Assembly (NCBI GenBank): GCA_021160685.1
Contig: JAGHCC010000286.1
Location: forward strand, 1 to 8,305
Direction of reading: 5' to 3'
Source: Desulfobulbaceae bacterium
GTDB taxonomy: Bacteria; Desulfobacterota; Desulfobulbia; Desulfobulbales; SURF-16
DNA: 8,305 nucleotides
In this document: positions 1-4,219 of the stretch, piece after piece
Layout of the letters: each line of letters opens with the position of its first letter
How positions within the stretch are numbered: position 1 is the stretch's first letter
Notes under the pieces: model-generated
Told to the model about the DNA's origin: nothing
What the model saw: only the letters and a program-made list of their open reading frames with translations
The model's database searches: none
Made by a program: the position numbers and the translations under genes

Positions 1-641
1 ATCTGCCTGAGATGCGTCTCTATTATTTTCATAACACTGGCCCGGAAAAAACACCAAAGGTAACAACCCATCCGGTGAGTATCGGCCGCATGGACTGGAA
101 CACGCCTCTTGGAAAGACAAGGGTTGAAGCAAAGCATAAAGACCCTTCCTGGCGTCCTCCCGAGTCCCTGAAATTAGAGGCGGCCGCCGAAGGGGATCCG
201 CTGCCAGATGTGATTCCGCCGGGTCCTGATAATCCCCTTGGCCGTTATGCACTGCGGCTGAGTATTCCGGGCTACTTGATTCACAGCACCAACAAGCCGT
301 TCGGTGTGGGAATGCGTGTGACCCACGGGTGTGTGCGTATGTACCCTGAGGACATCGAGAAACTGTTTCCCATTGTGCCGATACATACGGCGGTACGGAT
401 TGTGAATCAGCCAGTCAAACTCGGCTGGCAGGGCAAAACCCTTTATCTTGAGGTTCATCCGTTGACGGATGAAGATTTGCAGCGAAATCAAGATATAACG
501 TGCATGGCCTATAAAATGATATTTACGGAAATTGAAGACAGGGATGCAATTTTAGATATAAAAACCATAAAACGAGCGCTGCAGGAAAAAAATGGCATGC
601 CGGTTCCCATAACAATCGTCACTGATGCCTTTGAGTTTTGA
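1..641 (+). CDS. L,D-transpeptidase, ErfK/YbiS/YkuD type (5'-truncated by window edge)
   Basis: This is the C-terminal part of a periplasmic L,D-transpeptidase, an enzyme family that makes 3-3 peptidoglycan cross-links or attaches Braun lipoprotein to peptidoglycan. The frame is open from the first bases (Leu-Pro-Glu before the Met at 12). In the E. coli ErfK family the phrase 'EMRLYY' lies in mid-protein, so the Met at 12 is internal and the signal peptide and any LysM domain lie outside the window. Counting from that Met, the catalytic signature is visible: His91 in IHSTN, then THGCVRM with His105 and nucleophile Cys107 (codon at 330-332), followed by PEDIEKLF. The segments PPGPDNPLG and QPVKLGW also match the ErfK/YbiS subgroup. 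TGA ends the gene at 641. The neighbour on the opposite strand is a Lpp-like lipoprotein, a natural substrate for this subgroup. The family call is firm; the choice between cross-linking and Lpp anchoring is inferred. Confidence 0.93.
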   Translation, partial: LPEMRLYYFHNTGPEKTPKVTTHPVSIGRMDWNTPLGKTRVEAKHKDPSWRPPESLKLEAAAEGDPLPDVIPPGPDNPLGRYALRLSIPGYLIHSTNKPFGVGMRVTHGCVRMYPEDIEKLFPIVPIHTAVRIVNQPVKLGWQGKTLYLEVHPLTDEDLQRNQDITCMAYKMIFTEIEDRDAILDIKTIKRALQEKNGMPVPITIVTDAFEF

Positions 642-698
642 ACAGATTGATAGTAAGCAATCTACTGCCAAGTCCTTAAGCATCGTATCTACAGCATT

Positions 699-762
699 AC
701 AGGCCCAAAAAAAGTTCTCAACATACTAACACTGTATGCCAACGAAGCGTTTTGGGGCCTGT
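699..762. repeat. Long-loop inverted repeat downstream of the transpeptidase gene
   Basis: The left arm ACAGGCCCAAAA (699-710) pairs with the right arm TTTTGGGGCCTGT (750-762), with one extra G bulged. The 39-base loop contains a smaller hairpin, CATAC (722-726) with GTATG (734-738). It lies 57 bases after the transpeptidase stop codon and could slow exonuclease or act as a weak transcription end. It lacks a tight loop and a clean U-tract, so I do not call it an intrinsic terminator. It sits between two opposed copies of the TAAGGACTTG motif (669-679 and 820-830), so it may instead be the core of a small palindromic element. Confidence 0.55.
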
Positions 763-820
763 TTCTTGTATTCATAGCACTTGCCGGTTTCTCGAGACGA
801 CTTTTGTGAGAATTCCGGGC

Positions 821-1008
821 TAAGGACTTGTTTCTTAATAAACTTTACATCTTGCTTGTCTTTTTACCCATACTCTGCGTTGCACAAACAGTTGCATAAC
901 CGAGCTATGCGCCTGTTTGTACGCCTTGATTATGGACAGGTAAGCGAGTTTGCGAGACTCCGAAAATCCTGCGCAATATTGTAAAGTTTATTTCGTCTCA
1001 AGTCCTAA
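821..1008. repeat. MITE-like palindromic element (candidate)
   Basis: Two 28-base arms face each other: 822-849 and 980-1007. They agree at 22 of 28 positions, including exact blocks of 8 (AGGACTTG) and 13 (AATAAACTTTACA). Between them lies a central hairpin in which ACAAACAG (884-891) pairs with CTGTTTGT (913-920). Inside that, GCATA (894-898) pairs with TATGC (906-910) around a 7-base loop. The intervening arms show further weak mirror similarity. Terminal inverted repeats, a palindromic core, about 190 bp in length and no open frame match the architecture of a non-autonomous miniature element. No flanking target-site duplication is obvious. It ends 19 bases from the lipoprotein stop codon and would form a strong structure in that gene's 3' transcript. 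Whether it recurs elsewhere in the genome cannot be seen here. Confidence 0.55.
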
Positions 1009-1026
1009 ACTGGAAAGTTCGGAAAA

Positions 1027-1332
1027 TTACTTGTACATCGCCTTTTTAAACATTCGGTCAAGTTTATTTGCCGTGACGTCGGATGTCGCCTTGGCCTCCT
1101 GGGCCGTGGCTGTCGCTCTGGCGGCCTCTGCCTTCGCCTCCTGGGCTGTCGCTGTCGCCTTGGCGGCCTCTGCCTTTGCCTCGTCAGCCGCCTTCAGCGC
1201 TGCCTCGGCTGTTTCATTTGCCTGTTGGGCCTGTGCCTGAACAGCTTCCAGGTTCTTGTTCGTGGCGCAGCCTGCAAGGCCAATGGCTGTAAGCAGGGCG
1301 AGTAAAATGATCAGTTTGCCAATGTGTCTCAT
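1027..1332 (-). CDS. Lpp-like alanine-rich outer-membrane lipoprotein (Braun lipoprotein type)
   Basis: A 101-residue lipoprotein. The start at 1332 is fixed by a strong AGGAGGA (1339-1345) and an immediate signal peptide; the open frame extends to 1470 but that part looks like untranslated leader. Residues 1-21 form a basic-hydrophobic signal ending in the lipobox LAGC, with Cys22 as lipidation site. Residue +2 is Ala, not Asp, which suggests outer-membrane sorting. The mature 80 residues are rich in Ala, Lys, Glu and Gln and predicted to be a helical coiled coil. Two near-identical 14-residue units, AKAEAA(K/R)ATATAQE, span about 52-79. The C-terminus, KLDRMFKKAMYK, resembles the KLDNM...YRK end of E. 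coli Lpp, where the final Lys is joined to peptidoglycan by L,D-transpeptidases. It is longer than E. coli Lpp (58 mature residues). The adjacent convergent gene encodes such a transpeptidase. Sequence similarity to Lpp is compositional, so orthology is not proven. Confidence 0.85.
   Translation of the reverse strand: MRHIGKLIILLALLTAIGLAGCATNKNLEAVQAQAQQANETAEAALKAADEAKAEAAKATATAQEAKAEAARATATAQEAKATSDVTANKLDRMFKKAMYK
1094..1177 (-). repeat. 42-bp tandem repeat inside the lipoprotein gene (two units)
   Basis: Units 1094-1135 and 1136-1177 agree at about 37 of 42 positions, and a partial third unit begins at 1178. On the coding strand each unit encodes 14 residues, AKAEAA(K/R)ATATAQE. Most differences are third-position changes, so the duplication is not brand new and the protein repeat has been kept. 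The period of 14 equals two heptads, so gain or loss of a unit would lengthen or shorten the coiled coil without breaking its register. Confidence 0.85.
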
Positions 1333-1338
1333 GGGAGA

Positions 1339-1345
1339 TCCTCCT
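1339..1345 (-). promoter_or_regulatory. Shine-Dalgarno sequence of the lipoprotein gene
   Basis: AGGAGGA on the minus strand, 6 bases before the ATG at 1332. It decides the start codon: it lies immediately before the lipoprotein signal peptide and rules out the longer upstream start at 1470, whose extra 46 residues would block export. An A-rich run precedes it. Confidence 0.85.
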
Positions 1346-1680
1346 TTTTTTAGGTTTAAAGTTTGCTGGCCTGAAATCGCCGGCAGCCTCAGGTTACCGC
1401 GAGAAGCCGGATGGTATCCTGATCGCCAATTACCAGAGAGGGAAACAGTAGAAGCAAAAATGCGACACATGTGCCGGCGGTCAGAGAGGACAGTCTGAGT
1501 CTGTTTGTATACATTTAAACGATAGGGACCGGGGTGATCAGCTAATGTTTATTTGGTTGTAGAAAACCACTCCCTCAGGTCGTGGTCAGAGTTCAACGGC
1601 TTTGCCGATTTAGGAAACTATCACATACAATTTGGTATTGCCAGTTAAAGTACTACAGCTAACAACAGAAAAAATCGATA

Positions 1681-1715
1681 AAAAAAGGCGCCGGAATAAT
1701 TCCGGCGCCTTTTTT
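1681..1715. terminator. Strong bidirectional intrinsic terminator
   Basis: A perfect GC-rich stem, GGCGCCGGA (1687-1695) with TCCGGCGCC (1701-1709), is closed by a few A/T bases and flanked by A6 on the left and T6 on the right. Either strand therefore reads as stem-loop plus U-tract. On the minus strand it lies 124 bases beyond the stop of the cytochrome gene, its most likely client. On the plus strand no gene is visible upstream within 1 kb except the distant transpeptidase, so a small RNA ending here is possible but unproven. Confidence 0.88.
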
Positions 1716-1838
1716 ATTTACAACATGTTACTGAACAGGGAGAAAGGGCTGAAAGTCAAAGGACTACCCTCTGTCCCTTGCCCCTCGGCCCCTTCGAAGG
1801 TCTCACAGGTTCACTATCTGTCCCTTTTTTAGTAAAAT

Positions 1839-3116
1839 TTATTTCCCATGGGTTGCCCGCATGGTGTGAGCCAGATCTTCAATTTCCACCAGATCCTTGG
1901 TCATCATTGCCCAGCCATACCAGTAGGCATAGTCAGGATTAACATGGAACTGGGCCTGATAGGTACGCATCCGATGTTTCATGTACATCTGGAAAAGAAC
2001 CTGCTCAATATAGGTGGCCTGCTTCAGGTCACCGCCGCCGGTCCGCATGAAAAAGAGGAAATCAGGATAGGCGAAAGAGTAAGCATCCGGCTTCTTGATG
2101 ATGCCGTCTTTGTACAGTGCAGCAACAGTCTCAATGCTCTGGGCCAGGAGACGATCGGCTTTCTGCAGCATGCTGTCGCCCATGTCAAGCTGGGTTTTGG
2201 CATAGCTTGCAGCATGGCACTGGCTGCATGTCTTAATCATCTTGTCCCGCTCTTTCTGCCAGGATTCCTGGTCCAGGCGGCACAGGTCAACCGCTTTTAC
2301 CGCATCCAGGCGGGCGGTAGGCTCGCCGGTCTCAGGGCTGAGAACACCCAGGGCCTTCAGGATGACAACCCGGTCTGCGGCCCATTGGGGATCCTCAGGC
2401 AGGGGCAGTCTTACACCCAGGAAGCCCCAGGCAGTGTGGTTGTTATGGCTGCCTTCAGGCATGTGACAGGTCTGACAGGTCGGGGCAACAGCGCTTTCAG
2501 GCAGGGCGCCGTTCTGTTTGGCAAACCAGCGCTCGCCATGCTTGGAGCTTGACCACATCTCCCATTGGGGATGGTCATAACCCATATGGCATTGCTGGCA
2601 GGCACGGGGCTGTTGGGCCTCTTTTTTGGAGAAGGAATGCCTGGTATGACATTCGTCGCAGGAGTTGTTCTGGTAGCGGTAGCCCTTGTCGAGCTGCTCT
2701 TTTTTCTGGGCCTCGGACTTGATGCCCATGTTATGGCAGCCGCCACAGCCACGGCCGCCTTCCATTAATTCATCAGGTTCAACATGGGTGACAGGCATGG
2801 CATTGAGGGAAGTCCAGCCAAAGTTATGCTTGCCGTGGGAAAATCCGTCGAACTGCTCTTCATGACATTCGGCGCAGACAGACTCGGCCGGCAGTTGGGC
2901 CAGGTTGGCATCTTCGGCTTTGGTGTGTTTTTCTCCGTGACATGTTGAACAGGTGACATCGTTCTCACTGTGCACGCTGGCCTTCCAGTCCTGTACCTGG
3001 CCGGGGGAGACCTTGGTGTGACAGTCAATACAGACGTCTCCAGCCATTGCCGGGGCGCTGAGAGCGAACATGCCGATAGCGCATCCCATAAAAATGTTCA
3101 GTAACTTTTTCTTCAT
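1839..3116 (-). CDS. Octaheme c-type cytochrome, hydroxylamine oxidoreductase (HAO) family
   Basis: A 425-residue exported multiheme cytochrome. Residues 1-25 are a Sec signal peptide ending AMA. Eight CXXCH haem sites start at Cys29, 56, 81, 124, 153, 173, 214 and 297; there is no CXXCK. Seven haems crowded in the first half, a gap to haem 8 and a helical C-terminal region are the HAO-family plan. No membrane anchor follows the signal peptide, so it should be soluble in the periplasm. In the family the fourth haem (here CGGCH at 124-128) is the catalytic P460-type site, and members without the crosslinking tyrosine act as nitrite or hydroxylamine reductases. Candidate tyrosines lie in HVNPDYAYWYGW (391-402), but only an alignment can tell whether one is the crosslinking residue. 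It is shorter than nitrifier HAO (about 570 residues). GGAGG sits 4 bases before the ATG. No NapC/NrfH-type partner is nearby. Nitrite/hydroxylamine reduction is the likeliest role by context; octaheme tetrathionate reductase is less likely because its CXXCK site is absent. Confidence 0.88.
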   Translation of the reverse strand: MKKKLLNIFMGCAIGMFALSAPAMAGDVCIDCHTKVSPGQVQDWKASVHSENDVTCSTCHGEKHTKAEDANLAQLPAESVCAECHEEQFDGFSHGKHNFGWTSLNAMPVTHVEPDELMEGGRGCGGCHNMGIKSEAQKKEQLDKGYRYQNNSCDECHTRHSFSKKEAQQPRACQQCHMGYDHPQWEMWSSSKHGERWFAKQNGALPESAVAPTCQTCHMPEGSHNNHTAWGFLGVRLPLPEDPQWAADRVVILKALGVLSPETGEPTARLDAVKAVDLCRLDQESWQKERDKMIKTCSQCHAASYAKTQLDMGDSMLQKADRLLAQSIETVAALYKDGIIKKPDAYSFAYPDFLFFMRTGGGDLKQATYIEQVLFQMYMKHRMRTYQAQFHVNPDYAYWYGWAMMTKDLVEIEDLAHTMRATHGK

Positions 3117-3312
3117 ATATCCTCCAAAAATATGGTTTATTATGAAAGTTATTTCCTTAACACCTCGATTTTTAAGAGAAAGGATCAGCTTTCATGCTTT
3201 GTGTTGATTTGCTGTTACGGGGAGAGTGAAAAAAATGCGTATTGTTTTAATTCGATCCTGTATCTTACTTTATTTACCAGTGATTCCTTATCGTGTTAAA
3301 AGAACAAAATCA

Positions 3313-3326
3313 TTGACTCAAGTCAA
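3313..3326. promoter_or_regulatory. FNR/HcpR-like operator upstream of the octaheme cytochrome gene
   Basis: TTGACTCAAGTCAA has two 6-base half-sites, TTGACT and AGTCAA. The TTGAC-N4-GTCAA form resembles operators of the CRP/FNR superfamily, including those proposed for the nitrosative-stress regulator HcpR in sulfate reducers (from memory). It lies about 197 bases upstream of the cytochrome ATG. A possible -10 (GATAAG, minus strand) falls about 21 bases downstream of the palindrome, the spacing of a class II activator site, but this match is weak. The regulator's identity is inference. Confidence 0.5.
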
Positions 3327-3416
3327 GCCGGAATCTTTTGAAAATAAAAAAAAGTTCGGTATGAGCAGTTTGTTCTGTTATTTTAGGAAGTTAGATACTT
3401 AAGGCTTTTAAATTAC

Positions 3417-3445
3417 TTGACATGGGATATCTGCTTGAATATATT
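3417..3445 (+). promoter_or_regulatory. Sigma70-type promoter driving pyrR and the kinase gene
   Basis: The -35 box TTGACA (3417-3422) is perfect and the -10 box TATATT (3440-3445) matches five of six bases, with 17 bases between them. Transcription would start near 3452, leaving a leader of about 210 bases before the pyrR ATG at 3665. It is the best promoter match I can see in the window. The symmetrical TCGGTTAACCGA at 3475-3486 would sit at about +24 to +35, where a bound repressor could act. Confidence 0.72.
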
Positions 3446-3664
3446 AATATTTTCTAACAACATTTTGTAAATGTTCGGTTAACCGATCTGAATACTTGTC
3501 AAGATCTGGAAGGGAGCGAAGGAAAAGAATTCCAAGAAGGTAGAAAACATATATTAATGACTCATTCTTTACCTTCTATCTCTTCTGTAGCTTCTTTCTT
3601 TAAACCAGGTTTTCTGGTGACACGGCAAAAGCGGATTATTTTTTAATGGTAGAGAGGAACAAAC

Positions 3665-4219
3665 ATGGGTAAAGGAAAAAAAATAATTCTGTCCGGCCAG
3701 GATCTGGAGAGGTCCCTGACCCGAATGGCTCTGCAGATCATGGAAAGAAACCGGAATGAAGAAAATCTTGCCCTGATCGGCATTCACACGGGCGGCGTTT
3801 TTCTTGCCGACCGGCTGCAGAAGCTGATCATGTCCCTTGAGGAGAGGGAGCTGCCCCTGGGCCGTCTTGATATTTCCCTTTATCGAGATGACTGGAGCCT
3901 CGCCTCCCAGAATCCCATCGTCAAAAAGACAGAGATCTCCTTTTCCGTGGAAGGCTGCACCTTAATTTTGATTGATGATGTGCTGTATACCGGCCGGACC
4001 ATCAGGGCTGCCCTTGACGCCATTATGGATTTGGGTCGACCTAGGTCGATTCAGCTTGCCGTTCTGGTCAATCGGGGCTGTGGCCGGGAGCTGCCTATTC
4101 AGCCGAATTATTTTGGGGTGGATATACTGGAAAGCCCTAACGAGCATATTGATGTTCTATTAAAAGAGAAAGCGGGACGTGATGAGGTTGTGCTCGAAGC
4201 ACAGGGTCTCCATGCCTGA
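3665..4219 (+). CDS. pyrR: PyrR bifunctional pyr regulator / uracil phosphoribosyltransferase
   Basis: A 184-residue cytoplasmic type I phosphoribosyltransferase of the PyrR family, which converts uracil and PRPP to UMP and in Gram-positives also binds pyr mRNA. Visible features are the segment GIHTGGVFLADRL (39-51), matching GI.TRG..LA.RL of PyrR; the DISLYRDD segment (69-76); the PRPP-binding loop ILIDDVLYTGRTI (101-113); and RELPI (141-145). The stretch before RELPI reads NRGCG, against DRGH in Bacillus PyrR as I recall it, so the usual His is absent and the loop is one residue longer. The length is normal for the family. The ATG is preceded by GAGAGG. The gene overlaps the following kinase gene by 8 bases, so the two are probably translationally coupled. 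No pyr biosynthesis gene is present here, and RNA-binding attenuation is not established outside Gram-positives, so its role as a regulator is uncertain. Confidence 0.9.
   Translation: MGKGKKIILSGQDLERSLTRMALQIMERNRNEENLALIGIHTGGVFLADRLQKLIMSLEERELPLGRLDISLYRDDWSLASQNPIVKKTEISFSVEGCTLILIDDVLYTGRTIRAALDAIMDLGRPRSIQLAVLVNRGCGRELPIQPNYFGVDILESPNEHIDVLLKEKAGRDEVVLEAQGLHA

Larger units (their letters stand above)
642..1026. other. Intergenic region rich in inverted repeats
   Basis: This 385-base gap separates the L,D-transpeptidase from the convergent lipoprotein gene. I see no credible protein gene: the short open frames have no ribosome-binding site and no recognisable composition. What it does hold is symmetry. 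The decamer TAAGGACTTG or its complement occurs near 669-679, 821-830 and 999-1007 in alternating orientation. Each interval between copies contains its own hairpin (699-762 and 884-920). The parts are described in separate entries. Confidence 0.7.
1333..1838. other. Intergenic region between lipoprotein gene and cytochrome gene
   Basis: About 500 bases without a credible gene. The part next to the lipoprotein gene (1364-1440) has several complementary short arms that could fold as its 5' leader. The middle (1500-1680) shows only two small hairpins: ACCAC 1566-1570 with GTGGT 1582-1586, and CGGC 1597-1600 with GCCG 1604-1607. A strong terminator follows at 1681-1715. From 1716 to 1838 I see only two similar phrases ending TCTGTCCCTT (near 1770-1780 and 1818-1828). 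No convincing promoter was found for the lipoprotein gene. Confidence 0.6.
3117..3664. other. Divergent intergenic region between cytochrome gene and pyrR
   Basis: 548 AT-rich bases serving both divergent genes. It holds an FNR/CRP-family-like palindrome (3313-3326), a near-consensus sigma70 promoter toward pyrR (3417-3445), the palindrome TCGGTTAACCGA (3475-3486) just after the predicted transcript start, and two leader hairpins: AGAAGGTA 3535-3542 with TACCTTCT 3570-3577, and ACCAG 3604-3608 with CTGGT 3614-3618. No protein gene with a ribosome-binding site is visible. The pyrR leader would be about 210 bases. Confidence 0.7.

Noticed and set aside
699..762. Possible integron attC site or intrinsic terminator
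   Set aside because: The conserved attC core sites (RYYYAAC and GTTRRRY at the ends) are not present, and the long loop and weak T-tract do not fit an intrinsic terminator.
781..984. Small plus-strand open frame across the palindromic region
   Set aside because: Begins with a weak start, lacks a ribosome-binding site, and coincides with inverted repeats that explain the sequence better.
1364..1440. Cyclic di-GMP (GEMM-type) riboswitch in the lipoprotein leader
   Set aside because: A GGTAACC-like phrase first suggested it, but the conserved CGCAAAGCC-type core and paired-stem layout are absent.
1333..1470. N-terminal extension of the lipoprotein open frame to 1470
   Set aside because: The 46 extra residues would precede the signal peptide and prevent export; the strong Shine-Dalgarno at 1339-1345 fixes the start at 1332.
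1848..2552. Open frame of 234 residues on the plus strand opposite the cytochrome gene
   Set aside because: It is antisense to an unmistakable octaheme cytochrome, has no ribosome-binding site or recognisable domain, and its composition reflects the complementary codons.
4036..4049. 14-bp palindrome TCGACCTAGGTCGA inside pyrR
   Set aside because: A palindrome of this length is expected about once in every two windows of this size by chance, and it lies in coding sequence.
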